This document shows, in pieces, positions 35,874 through 43,857 of a DNA stretch of 64,000 nucleotides. Source of the stretch: VBAS01 sp035318985 (GTDB taxonomy: Bacteria; Bacteroidota; Bacteroidia; Chitinophagales; Chitinophagaceae); NCBI GenBank assembly GCA_035318985.1, contig DATHDP010000020.1:1-64000 (forward strand), given 5' to 3'. Each line of letters starts with the position of its first letter. The stretch's first letter is position 1. The position numbers and the translations under genes are program-made. The notes under the pieces were generated by a model that was given only the letters and a program-made list of their open reading frames with translations, did no database searches and was not told the DNA's origin.

Positions 35874-36770
35874 TTACACATCGCATCTTCTCACAGCATC
35901 TTTCAATGCTGCTATTTTTTCATCATTGGTTTTACCTGTCGGCATGAACTCCTGCGCCACATAATCTTTAAAACCTGTTTTTACAATCGCATCCATGATC
36001 GCAGGATAATACAATTCCTGGCTTTCATTTATTTCATGACGACCCGGTACACCCGCAGTATGATAATGGCCGATATATTGGTAATTGTCAGTAATAGTTC
36101 TTATAACATCACCTTCATCGATCTGCATGTGATAAATATCATAAAGCAATTTAAAATTGGGTGAACCAATTCTTTTTACCAATTCCACACCCCACGGTGT
36201 TCTATCACACATATAATCTTTGTGATTGATCTTACTGTTCAATAATTCCATTTGGATCATCACACCATTCTTTTCTGCAAGACCCATTATTTGTTTCAAG
36301 CCTTCTGCGCTATTATTCAGACCGGTTTCATCATCCATTCCGTTACGATTACCGCTAAAACAGATCAAGTTTTTATAACCGGCTTCTTTTACAAGAGGAA
36401 TAGTTTCGCTAAAATCTTTGATCAGTTGTGGATGAAAGGTCTTGTTATTCCAACCTTCGGTAAGACTTACTTTACCTGCGATATAACACATGGAAGAGTA
36501 AAGTCCATATTTTTTAAGCATTGGCCAATCTTTTGGAGCTATCAGGTCAATAGCGCTAATGCCTATTTTTTTTACTTCAACACAAAGTTCCTCCAATGGA
36601 ATATGATTATAGGTCCATTGGCAAACAGAGTGATTGATATTGCCTTTCAATTTTAATTTTTTTGAATTTATATCTTCGGTAGCAAAGGAACTTATAAAAG
36701 GAGCGACTGTGGCTGCCGCAGTTCCTGCTGCAATTTTTTTCAAGACATCACGACGGTTTGATTTTTTCAT
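35874..36770 (-). CDS. Hydroxypyruvate isomerase-like TIM-barrel protein (exported)
   Basis: The 298-residue protein belongs to the hydroxypyruvate isomerase branch of the sugar isomerase/epimerase TIM barrels. A Tat signal is present (NRRDVLKKIAAGTAAATVAPFISSFA). Core motifs are HSVCQWTYNHIPLEELC, MIQMELLNSKINHKDYMCDRT, LLYDIYHMQIDEGDVIRTI, YIGHYHTAGVPGRHEI and VAQEFMP, which supply the metal and substrate ligands. The Tat signal argues against a glyoxylate-cycle role and for a periplasmic keto-sugar role next to the GMC enzymes. It lies 38 bases after the MFS gene at 36809-38044 in the same direction. Confidence 0.87.
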   Translation of the reverse strand: MKKSNRRDVLKKIAAGTAAATVAPFISSFATEDINSKKLKLKGNINHSVCQWTYNHIPLEELCVEVKKIGISAIDLIAPKDWPMLKKYGLYSSMCYIAGKVSLTEGWNNKTFHPQLIKDFSETIPLVKEAGYKNLICFSGNRNGMDDETGLNNSAEGLKQIMGLAEKNGVMIQMELLNSKINHKDYMCDRTPWGVELVKRIGSPNFKLLYDIYHMQIDEGDVIRTITDNYQYIGHYHTAGVPGRHEINESQELYYPAIMDAIVKTGFKDYVAQEFMPTGKTNDEKIAALKDAVRRCDV

Positions 36771-36808
36771 ATTTACAAGCGGATTCTAAAGTTACAATAG
36801 TCCCTGCT

Positions 36809-38044
36809 TCAAACTTCAGGAGCTGCGATATTTTCTGACACACCGGCAAACTGTATTTGTCTTTTTTCTCTAAAAAATAAAATAAAATATAAAAGCACAC
36901 CTAGTGCGATATAAGCCGGAACAAACCAAATGCTTTTCCAGTCATGACCTCCGGATGACATTACATATTTATCCACTACTTTACCTGATATCAAAGTACC
37001 AATGAACATTCCAACTCCATAAGTAGCGAACGTGAATAATCCCTGGGCAGCATTCTTAATTTTTTCCCCAGCTTTCTTTTCAGTGTACATGTAGCCGGTT
37101 ACAAAAAAGAAATCATAACATACACCGTGCAAAATAATACCGGCATAAAGCATCCACATATTTCCATCCGTATTGCCATATGCAAAGCATACATAACGGA
37201 GTATCCACGCAGTCATTCCCATTAGCAACATTTTTTTAACTCCAATGCGATTAAACAGGAATGGTATTGCCAGGATAAATATCGCTTCTGAAAATTGCCC
37301 CATGGTCATTTTAGCTGCAGCTTTATCAATATTAAGTTCATTTAAAAAGCCATTTGCAAATCCATAATAAAATGATAGTGGGATGCAAACCAATATGGCG
37401 GCAATAAAAAATATCAGGTAGGGTTTGCTTTTAAATAACACAAATGATTCAGAGCCTAAAGCCTTTGATGCAGAGGAAACTGCTTTTCCTTTTGGCGGTG
37501 TATTAGGTAATATAAAACTGAATAACCCCAATGCAGCCGAAACACCAGCAGCGATAAGGAATGTATAAATGGAAGGTTCTATTTTTAAACTCCCGATTAT
37601 TAAACCAGCAACGATCCATCCCAATGTTCCAAATACTCTTATCCATGGAAATTGTTTTCCCGGATCGGACATTTGATGAAATGCAATGCTGTTCGATAAA
37701 GCGATCGTGGGCATATAGAGTAAGGAGTAAAATAATATTATCCAATAGAACGCAGAACTATTATCAACTTTTGTTGCTAAGAATAATAATACAGCTCCAA
37801 TTAAATGAAGCACACCCATGATCCGTTGCGCTGAAAAAAACCTGTCAGCGATCATTCCAACGAAAAAAGGTGAGATCATGGTTGCGATCGCTAGTGCAGA
37901 ATATGCTTGACCTATACTGTTATCAATTCCCGTTTCTTTGAAATGCTCTCCCATATATGTCACCATAGTTACATACCATGAACCCCAAATAAAGTATTGG
38001 AGAAACATCATGATTGAAAGCTGGACTCCTGTTTTAAGGTTCAT
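36809..38044 (-). CDS. MFS transporter, nucleoside:H+ symporter-like
   Basis: This 411-residue inner-membrane protein has about twelve transmembrane segments and resembles the nucleoside:H+ symporter (NupG/XapB) group of the MFS. The opening MNLKTGVQLSIMMFLQYFIWGSWYVTMVTYM and the segment YMPTIALSNSIAFHQMSDPGKQFPWIRVFGTLGWIVAGLIIG are typical of that group. In Bacteroidota this subgroup is often found with sugar-catabolism genes, so the substrate may be a sugar rather than a nucleoside. It lies between another MFS gene (19 bases upstream) and the TIM-barrel gene downstream. Confidence 0.88.
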   Translation of the reverse strand: MNLKTGVQLSIMMFLQYFIWGSWYVTMVTYMGEHFKETGIDNSIGQAYSALAIATMISPFFVGMIADRFFSAQRIMGVLHLIGAVLLFLATKVDNSSAFYWIILFYSLLYMPTIALSNSIAFHQMSDPGKQFPWIRVFGTLGWIVAGLIIGSLKIEPSIYTFLIAAGVSAALGLFSFILPNTPPKGKAVSSASKALGSESFVLFKSKPYLIFFIAAILVCIPLSFYYGFANGFLNELNIDKAAAKMTMGQFSEAIFILAIPFLFNRIGVKKMLLMGMTAWILRYVCFAYGNTDGNMWMLYAGIILHGVCYDFFFVTGYMYTEKKAGEKIKNAAQGLFTFATYGVGMFIGTLISGKVVDKYVMSSGGHDWKSIWFVPAYIALGVLLYFILFFREKRQIQFAGVSENIAAPEV

Positions 38045-38063
38045 GATTTTTAGAATTCAATAT

Positions 38064-39293
38064 TTATGCGTGAGCTGCTTTCTGTTGCTTGTAAACATTT
38101 CGTCTTACTATATATATAACTATGAAAATTACAAGAACTATGGCCGGCATAATGGCAACTTTCATAAATGTTTCTGAACCTGCCGCGGCTTCAGCTTGTG
38201 CTGTTTGCATTCCTTCTGAAATTGCTTTTGCCTTTGCCTGGTCCAGCCACTTTCCCATAACTGGTAAGATCAATGAAACTGAAAACATACCTGCTCCGCC
38301 CATTAATGATAAACCTAATGCACCAGTTTTTGGTAAATATTCTGCAACAAATCCAAGCATAGTTGGCCAGAAGAAACAGATACCTACTGCATAAACTGCT
38401 GCAGCTCCAAATGCTGCATACCCGCTAATCTTACTTAATAATACAAGACCAATACCAGCAAATATTGCAGAGAATATCAGCATTCCATTTGGATTAAGTC
38501 TATGAACAACCGGGCCTGCAAAGGATCGCCCTAATGCCATTATTCCAAATATGAAGACGAGGACCAAAATACCTGAAACATTTGTTCCCTGAAGAAGAGC
38601 CAGAATCCAGGTTGTTGTTCCAAGTTCTGTAGCGGCAGTTAAAAACATGCAGATGATCATTATAAGGAACAAAGGATTTAAACAGGCTTTGAACATATCA
38701 CCAGTTGAAACGCCACTTGTAACTCTCTCTGTTTCCGGGAATTTCAATTTTAAAAACATAAAACCATAAATCACAACGGCGATAAATAATGGGATCATTA
38801 ATAACCGCCAATCAAGATTCAGTTGTGTTAGCACTATATAGGCAAGTAGTCCACCAATCACATTCCCTCCTGGAAACCACACATGAAATCGATTTAACAT
38901 GGTTGTTTTATTGTTAGGATATAATGATACAACAAGAGGATTGCAAGCTGCTTCTACCATTCCATTTCCAATACCAATGCAAAGAGTTCCTATAAATAGC
39001 ATGGTGGCATCCTTTGCAATGATATAAATTACTGCTCCTGCAATATGCCCAACAAATGCAAAACCAACCAGGCGTTTCATGCCAAGTACATCACAAAGGG
39101 GGCCGCCAATTACCATTGCAAGTGTGAATCCCCAGAATGCGGGACTAAAAACCCAGCCTACTTGTTCTTTATTAATATTAAACTCTGATCCCCATACTCC
39201 TTCAAGCGATGCCCTGAAGGCAAAAGTGAGAGATGTAAATATCAGTGCGATACAACTTGCTAAGAAAAGTTGATTTTTGTTTACGGCTTGCAT
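38064..39293 (-). CDS. MFS sugar transporter
   Basis: The 409-residue protein is a twelve-helix MFS permease. I start at the ATG at 39293 (MQAVNKNQLFLASCIALIF), since the open frame upstream to 39371 adds a poor, charged extension. GPLCDVLGMKRL is the MFS loop 2-3 motif, and FHVWFPGGNVIGG and AEYLPKTGALGLSLMGGAGMF are later conserved segments. A loop rich in Ala and Gln (about 355-375) precedes the last helix. It is first in the leftward run and probably imports a released sugar or keto-sugar. It is divergent to the Gfo/Idh gene, with a 118-base shared control region. Confidence 0.88.
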   Translation of the reverse strand: MQAVNKNQLFLASCIALIFTSLTFAFRASLEGVWGSEFNINKEQVGWVFSPAFWGFTLAMVIGGPLCDVLGMKRLVGFAFVGHIAGAVIYIIAKDATMLFIGTLCIGIGNGMVEAACNPLVVSLYPNNKTTMLNRFHVWFPGGNVIGGLLAYIVLTQLNLDWRLLMIPLFIAVVIYGFMFLKLKFPETERVTSGVSTGDMFKACLNPLFLIMIICMFLTAATELGTTTWILALLQGTNVSGILVLVFIFGIMALGRSFAGPVVHRLNPNGMLIFSAIFAGIGLVLLSKISGYAAFGAAAVYAVGICFFWPTMLGFVAEYLPKTGALGLSLMGGAGMFSVSLILPVMGKWLDQAKAKAISEGMQTAQAEAAAGSETFMKVAIMPAIVLVIFIVIYIVRRNVYKQQKAAHA

Positions 39294-39393
39294 ATCGTTG
39301 GTTTTTATGAAAAAAATTTTGGAAAGGCTAAATGTACTATTTTTAAAAACACATTTACCTTCAATGTTCACGAATTTAATTTATATCAAACCA

Positions 39394-39407
39394 CAAACAA
39401 CTGTTTG
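39394..39407. promoter_or_regulatory. Candidate operator: CAAACA-AC-TGTTTG
   Basis: A 6-bp inverted repeat with a 2-base spacer lies 4 bases before the Gfo/Idh start. A 17-base identical stretch around it recurs upstream of pfkA (46825-46838). The shared dyad suggests a common regulator of sugar genes; this is inference. Confidence 0.4.
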
Positions 39408-39411
39408 AAAT

Positions 39412-40572
39412 ATGGAAAATAGGAAACTCAGAATGGGAATGATCGGTGGCGGCAAGGATGCATTCATCGGCGCCATTCATCGTTTTGCATTTAATATGGA
39501 TGCACAAATTGAAATTGTTGCCGGCGCATTAAGTATTAATCCGGAGATCGCGGTTGATTCAGGAAAAAGTTTATTTCTTGATGAATCCCGCATTTATACA
39601 GATTATAAAGTGATGCTGGAAAAAGAAGCTGCAATGCCAAAAGATAAACGAATTGATTTTGTCAGCATTGTTACTCCAAACTTCGTGCATTTTGATCCGG
39701 CTATGATGGCTCTCGATAAAGGGTTTAATGTAGCAATTGAAAAGCCAATTACTTTTTCATTGGAGCAAGCAAAACAATTAAAAGAAAAAGTAGCACAAAC
39801 GGGATTGACTCTTTTACTTACTCATACCTATACCGGCTATCCAATGATAAAGCAGGCAAAACAAATGCTGAAGAGTGGATTGCTTGGTAAGATCAGGAAA
39901 GTATATGTTGAATATCCGCAAGGATGGTTGAGCACATTGAAAGAGAGTGAAGGAAATGCGCAAGCTTCATGGAGAACAGATCCAAAGCGTAGTGGCATAG
40001 CAGGAGCGATGGGAGATATCGGAACACATGCATTTAATATGGCCGAGTACGTAACTGGTTTGCAGGCTACTCATTTATGCGCTAACCTGAATATAGTAGT
40101 AGATGGAAGAATGCTTGACGATGACGGCGCAACATTTATGAAATTTAATAATGGAGCAACTGGTGTATTAATGGCGACACAAATTGCCGCGGGTGAAGAA
40201 AACTGTATTAAGATAAGAGTATATGGAGAGAAAGGAGGTCTTGAATGGAAACAGGAAGATGCAAATACTTTATTAGTTAAGTGGCTTGATAAACCTGCAG
40301 AGATATATCGTGCGGGTACGGGCTATGTAAGTTCTTATGCATCGCATAACTCAAGAACACCTGCTGGTCATCCTGAAGGATATCTTGAAGCATTTGCAAA
40401 TCTTTACCGAAATTTTTCTTTGACCGTTCGTGCAAAGTCGAATGGAGAAAAACCAAAAGATGAATGGCTTGATTTTCCAGGTGTTGATGAAGGCATAAGA
40501 GGAATGGCATTTATTGAAAATGTGGTTGCTTCGGGTAAGTCAGATGCAAAATGGACTGAATTCAAAGTTTGA
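39412..40572 (+). CDS. Gfo/Idh/MocA-family sugar dehydrogenase
   Basis: This 386-residue NAD(P)-dependent oxidoreductase oxidises or reduces sugars, often at C3. The Rossmann start is LRMGMIGGGKDAFIGAIHRFA. VEKPITF-like IEKPITFSLEQAKQL carries the catalytic Lys, and GAMGDIGTHAFNMAEYVTG carries the usual Asp/His pair. No signal peptide is present, so it acts in the cytosol. With TIM-barrel and DUF1080 genes downstream, it could reduce or interconvert 3-keto sugars after import. Its stop is only 3 bases from the left inverted repeat of the GxxExxY unit. Confidence 0.92.
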   Translation: MENRKLRMGMIGGGKDAFIGAIHRFAFNMDAQIEIVAGALSINPEIAVDSGKSLFLDESRIYTDYKVMLEKEAAMPKDKRIDFVSIVTPNFVHFDPAMMALDKGFNVAIEKPITFSLEQAKQLKEKVAQTGLTLLLTHTYTGYPMIKQAKQMLKSGLLGKIRKVYVEYPQGWLSTLKESEGNAQASWRTDPKRSGIAGAMGDIGTHAFNMAEYVTGLQATHLCANLNIVVDGRMLDDDGATFMKFNNGATGVLMATQIAAGEENCIKIRVYGEKGGLEWKQEDANTLLVKWLDKPAEIYRAGTGYVSSYASHNSRTPAGHPEGYLEAFANLYRNFSLTVRAKSNGEKPKDEWLDFPGVDEGIRGMAFIENVVASGKSDAKWTEFKV

Positions 40573-40575
40573 TCT

Positions 40576-41040
40576 CACGCAAAGGCGCTACGGCGCAAAG
40601 ATGAAAATGTGAAATCAGTTAGCTTTATGACTATAAATGAAATATCAAAAATCATTCTTGATGCTGCCTTTGAGATACATAAGAAATTAGGACCAGGTTT
40701 ACTTGAATCAGTTTATGAAACAATAATGGAGTATGAGTTAATTCACACGTACAGATTGAAAGTTTCAAGGCAAAGAGGGATCCCAGTCGTTTGGAAGGAG
40801 ATGAAACTTGATCTTGGCTTCCGATCCGATTTAATTGTTGAAGATATGGTTCTGGTAGAGTTAAAATCAATAGAAGCATTAGCACCGGTTCATTATAAAC
40901 AAGTTCTTACACATTTAAAGTTGACAGGATTGAAACTTGGATTACTTATCAATTTTAATGAGGAATTATTAAAGACCGGCATAAAAAGAATTGTAAATAA
41001 TTTATAAAATCTAAACGTGGCGCCGTAGCGCCTTTGCGTG
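40576..41040. mobile_element. GxxExxY gene unit bounded by perfect 21-bp inverted repeats
   Basis: The 21 bases at 40576-40596 (starting CACGCAAAGGCGC) are the exact reverse complement of 41020-41040 (ending GCGCCTTTGCGTG). The 465-bp unit holds a single gene. It begins 3 bases after the stop of the Gfo/Idh gene and ends 4 bases before the ATG of the TIM-barrel gene, so it fills the intergenic gap exactly. No transposase is encoded and no target-site duplication is obvious. I read it as a mobile or formerly mobile unit. Confidence 0.75.
40627..41007 (+). CDS. GxxExxY protein (PD-(D/E)XK-like nuclease-fold family)
   Basis: The 126-residue protein carries the family-defining motif GLLESVYE (about residues 23-30). 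It has a PD-(D/E)XK-like core: Asp in SDLIVEDMVL and ELK in VELKSIE. These are the metal-binding residues of restriction-type nucleases. I start at the ATG at 40627 (MTINEISKIILDAAFEIHKKLGPG), the usual family start; a GTG at 40609 adds six residues. The function of the family is unknown, though nuclease activity is predicted. Its place inside the inverted-repeat unit suggests it may be involved in moving or maintaining that unit. Base use is not obviously foreign. Confidence 0.9.
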   Translation: MTINEISKIILDAAFEIHKKLGPGLLESVYETIMEYELIHTYRLKVSRQRGIPVVWKEMKLDLGFRSDLIVEDMVLVELKSIEALAPVHYKQVLTHLKLTGLKLGLLINFNEELLKTGIKRIVNNL

Positions 41041-41044
41041 GAAT

Positions 41045-42100
41045 ATGCGAACAATTAAAGGGCCTGCAATATTTCTTGCACAGTTCATGGGGGACAAGCC
41101 ACCATTTAATAATATGAAGACAATTTGCCAATGGGCAAAGAGTCTTGGTTTTGTTGGCGTGCAAATTCCTACATGGGATTCAAGATGTATCGATCTGCAA
41201 AAAGCAGCGGAGAGTAAAACCTATGCTGATGAATTAAAAGGATTAGTAAATGAAGCAGGATTAGAAATTACAGAACTATCTACACACTTGCAGGGACAAT
41301 TAGTTGCCGTGCATCCCACTTATGATGATCTGTTTGATGGATTTGCGCCTGACAGTGTAAAGAAAAATCCTAAAAAAAGAACTGAGTGGGCAGTACAACA
41401 ATTAAAATATGCAGCAAAGGCTTCGCAAAATTTAGGTTTGAATGCTCATGCTACATTTAGCGGTGCATTATTATGGCCAACAATTTATCCATGGCCGCAA
41501 CGTCCTGCAGGATTGGTTGAATCAGGATTTAAAGAATTAGCGAATCGATGGATGCCGATCTTAAATCATTTTGATGAATGTGGTGTAGATGTTTGTTATG
41601 AAATTCATCCGGGAGAAGACTTGCACGATGGCATTTCTTATGAAATGTTTTTAGAACAAGTAAATAATCATAAAAGAGCTTGCCTGCTTTACGATCCTTC
41701 TCATTTTGTTTTGCAATGTCTCGATTACAAATCATACATCGATATTTATCATGAAAGGATAAAAGCATTTCATGTAAAAGATGCTGAATTTAATCCGACA
41801 GGTAAACAAGGTGTATATGGAGGGTTCCAAAGTTGGATTGATCGGGCAGGTCGTTTCCGTTCATTGGGTGATGGACAAGTTGATTTCAAAACTATCTTTA
41901 GCAAATTGACACAATATGATTACAGTGGCTGGGCCGTGATGGAGTGGGAGTGTTGTATTAAACATCCTGAAGATGGCGCCAGGGAAGGAGCTCATTTTAT
42001 TAAAAAGAATATCATCCGGGTTACAGAAAAAGCCTTTGATGATTTTGCCGGGCAATCAAGTGATGAAAAATTTAACCGAAAAGTTTTAGGATTGGAATAA
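41045..42100 (+). CDS. Sugar phosphate isomerase/epimerase TIM-barrel protein (cytosolic)
   Basis: The 351-residue protein belongs to the xylose-isomerase-like TIM-barrel family. Metal and substrate ligands are visible in VCYEIHPGEDLHDG (Glu and His), CLLYDPSHFVLQ (Asp, His), IKAFHVKDAEF (His, Asp) and WAVMEWECC (Glu). No signal peptide is present. The start ATG lies 4 bases after the right inverted repeat of the GxxExxY unit, so its upstream control sequence is supplied by that unit. It probably acts with the Gfo/Idh enzyme on imported keto-sugars. The proteins at 26765 and 35874 are exported relatives. Confidence 0.9.
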   Translation: MRTIKGPAIFLAQFMGDKPPFNNMKTICQWAKSLGFVGVQIPTWDSRCIDLQKAAESKTYADELKGLVNEAGLEITELSTHLQGQLVAVHPTYDDLFDGFAPDSVKKNPKKRTEWAVQQLKYAAKASQNLGLNAHATFSGALLWPTIYPWPQRPAGLVESGFKELANRWMPILNHFDECGVDVCYEIHPGEDLHDGISYEMFLEQVNNHKRACLLYDPSHFVLQCLDYKSYIDIYHERIKAFHVKDAEFNPTGKQGVYGGFQSWIDRAGRFRSLGDGQVDFKTIFSKLTQYDYSGWAVMEWECCIKHPEDGAREGAHFIKKNIIRVTEKAFDDFAGQSSDEKFNRKVLGLE

Positions 42101-42135
42101 TAAATACCTTTACGAACTTTAAAAAAATCAACGAT

Positions 42136-42504
42136 ATGAAAAAAACAGTTTTTATGATCATGGTAGTTGCTGTACTTACTTCGTGTGGGGGAGGTGGCAA
42201 AACCGAAGAGAAACCTAAAGTGGTTGATATTACTGAAGATCCGGTTTACCAAAAAGGAGTTGAAATTGTTGCAAACAGTGATTGCAAAACTTGTCATATG
42301 ATCGATGAAAAAAATGTTGGACCTGCATGGAGAGATGTTGCTAATAAATATGCCGACTCAGCTAACGCCGTAGCGTATCTTTCTCATAAAATTATAAATG
42401 GTGGTTCTGGTGTTTGGGGGCAAGTGCCGATGGCGGCTCATCCGACTATGTCCCAGGAAGACGCAGAGACCTTGGCTAAATATGTTCTACTATTAAAAAA
42501 ATAA
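42136..42504 (+). CDS. Lipoprotein cytochrome c (class I, small)
   Basis: The 122-residue protein has a lipoprotein signal with Cys 17 in LTSC, followed by a Gly-rich and acidic linker. One c-type haem motif C50-K-T-C53-H54 is present, and the axial Met is probably in QVPMAAHPTM. It resembles cytochromes c551/c552. As a membrane-anchored periplasmic carrier directly between sugar genes, it is the obvious electron acceptor for the GMC/subunit-3 dehydrogenases. It is 35 bases after the TIM-barrel gene and 6 bases before the DUF1080 gene. Confidence 0.93.
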   Translation: MKKTVFMIMVVAVLTSCGGGGKTEEKPKVVDITEDPVYQKGVEIVANSDCKTCHMIDEKNVGPAWRDVANKYADSANAVAYLSHKIINGGSGVWGQVPMAAHPTMSQEDAETLAKYVLLLKK

Positions 42505-42510
42505 ATTATA

Positions 42511-43263
42511 ATGAGACTAATTCTTGCTTTTGCAATAGCAATTTCTTTTGTTGCCTGCAATGATAATTCTGCAGAAAAAAAAGAAGAAACAAAGATCGAA
42601 CCCGTGACAAATAATAATCCTTTACTTACTGACGAAGAACAAAAAGATGGCTGGCAATTATTGTTTGATGGAACTACTATAGCTGGTTGGCATAACTATG
42701 GTGGTGGCGCGGTTAGTAACTTATGGAAAGTGGAAGATGGTACTCTTAAATTTGCGGGTGCAGAAAAAAAAGATACTATAGGTCATGATATAATTACCGA
42801 CAATGAGTATGAGAACTTCGATCTGAAACTTGAATGGAAGATCGATACTGCTGGAAATAGCGGTATCCTGTTTTATGTACAGGAAGATGCTGCACATCCT
42901 AAGCCATACTGGACAGGACCAGAAATGCAGATACTCGATAATGAAAGGCATGACGATAGAAAATATCCTAAGCACCGTGCTGGTGATCTGTATGACCTGA
43001 TCAGTTGCAGTAAAGAAACAGTAAAGCCAGCTTTGGAGTGGAACCAGGTAGAAATAAAAAGTGTGAATGGCAAACTTGATTTTTTCTTAAATGGAGAGAA
43101 TGTGGTTTCTACAACTATGTGGGATGATAAATGGAATAAAATGATCGCCGCAAGTAAATTTAAACAATGGCCGGGCTTTGGTACATTTAAAAAAGGAAAG
43201 ATCTGTTTGCAGGATCATGACTGCAATGTTTGGTTTAGAAATATAAAAATTAAAAAGATGTAA
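42511..43263 (+). CDS. DUF1080 (3-keto-disaccharide hydrolase family) lipoprotein
   Basis: This 250-residue lipoprotein has its acylated Cys near residue 16 in FVACND. The DUF1080 domain (about 45-250), a concanavalin-like jelly roll, begins WQLLFDGTTIAGWHNYGGG and includes FDLKLEWKIDTAGNSGILFYV and GPEMQILDNERHDD. Some members hydrolyse 3-keto-glycosides, and the family is now named for that. Its place 6 bases after a cytochrome c and in the GMC region makes the same activity likely here. A strong terminator 18 bases downstream closes this operon. Confidence 0.92.
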   Translation: MRLILAFAIAISFVACNDNSAEKKEETKIEPVTNNNPLLTDEEQKDGWQLLFDGTTIAGWHNYGGGAVSNLWKVEDGTLKFAGAEKKDTIGHDIITDNEYENFDLKLEWKIDTAGNSGILFYVQEDAAHPKPYWTGPEMQILDNERHDDRKYPKHRAGDLYDLISCSKETVKPALEWNQVEIKSVNGKLDFFLNGENVVSTTMWDDKWNKMIAASKFKQWPGFGTFKKGKICLQDHDCNVWFRNIKIKKM

Positions 43264-43281
43264 TTTAAATTTGTAAGAATT

Positions 43282-43310
43282 AAAAGCCCCGCTATCGGCG
43301 GGGCTTTTTT
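43282..43310 (+). terminator. Rho-independent terminator closing the Gfo/Idh-DUF1080 operon
   Basis: A perfect 11-bp stem AAAAGCCCCGC/GCGGGGCTTTT with a 5-base loop is followed by further T. It lies 18 bases after the DUF1080 stop. Confidence 0.9.
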
Positions 43311-43326
43311 GTTTATAAAAGCAGTT

Positions 43327-43357
43327 TTTGAAAATCCGTTTATTGTTTATAGCTTTT
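43327..43357 (+). promoter_or_regulatory. Bacteroidota-type promoter for the DUF1761 gene
   Basis: TTTG at 43327-43330, a 19-base spacer, then TAGCTTTT at 43350-43357 (one mismatch). It overlaps an in-frame TTG at 43328, which argues that the true start is the ATG at 43382. Confidence 0.55.
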
Positions 43358-43381
43358 ACATCCAAACCAAAACTAACTAAC

Positions 43382-43807
43382 ATGAACACTGCATTTTTTT
43401 CACATCTTAACTGGTGGGCAATTTTAGTAGCAGCAATTGCCTATTTTATACTTGGCGCTGCCTGGTACTCAAAAGCTCTTTTTGGTACTAAATGGGCACA
43501 GCTTATAAAACTTGATACGAATAATCCCGATCTTAAAAATGGAATGGGGAAAATGATGGCTTCTACTTTCATATTGATTTTAATTGTCTGTTTTGCTCTT
43601 TCTGTGCTCATTCGCATGATCGGGTTTGAAGATAATTTATTGTATGGAATAAAACTTGGCTTGCTTACAGGTTTTGCTTTTGCCTCTACAGCAGTAAGTA
43701 TTAATTATGTTTATGAAAACAAACCTTCAAATCTATACCTGATCAATAATGGTTACCATGTAATAGGTCATGTGCTTGCTGCAACCATTCTTGTTTTGTG
43801 GCGATAA
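43382..43807 (+). CDS. DUF1761 membrane protein
   Basis: The 141-residue protein has four hydrophobic segments and the DUF1761 opening NWWAILVAAIAYFILGAAWYSKALFGTKW. Function is unknown. I use the ATG at 43382; the frame is open further left, but a promoter occupies that stretch. The gene is flanked by a strong terminator on each side, so it is a single-gene transcript. Confidence 0.85.
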   Translation: MNTAFFSHLNWWAILVAAIAYFILGAAWYSKALFGTKWAQLIKLDTNNPDLKNGMGKMMASTFILILIVCFALSVLIRMIGFEDNLLYGIKLGLLTGFAFASTAVSINYVYENKPSNLYLINNGYHVIGHVLAATILVLWR

Positions 43808-43820
43808 AATATAATGGAAG

Positions 43821-43857
43821 AAAAAGCGTCATTGAAAATTCAATGACGCTTTTTTAT
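43821..43857. terminator. Bidirectional Rho-independent terminator
   Basis: A perfect 15-bp stem starting AAAAGCGTCATTGAA with a 2-base loop is flanked by A- and T-runs. It lies between the convergent ends of the DUF1761 gene and pyk and can serve both. Confidence 0.92.

Noticed and set aside
40576..41040. Restriction-modification or toxin-antitoxin module around the GxxExxY gene
   Set aside because: No methyltransferase, specificity or antitoxin gene is adjacent; both neighbours are sugar enzymes.
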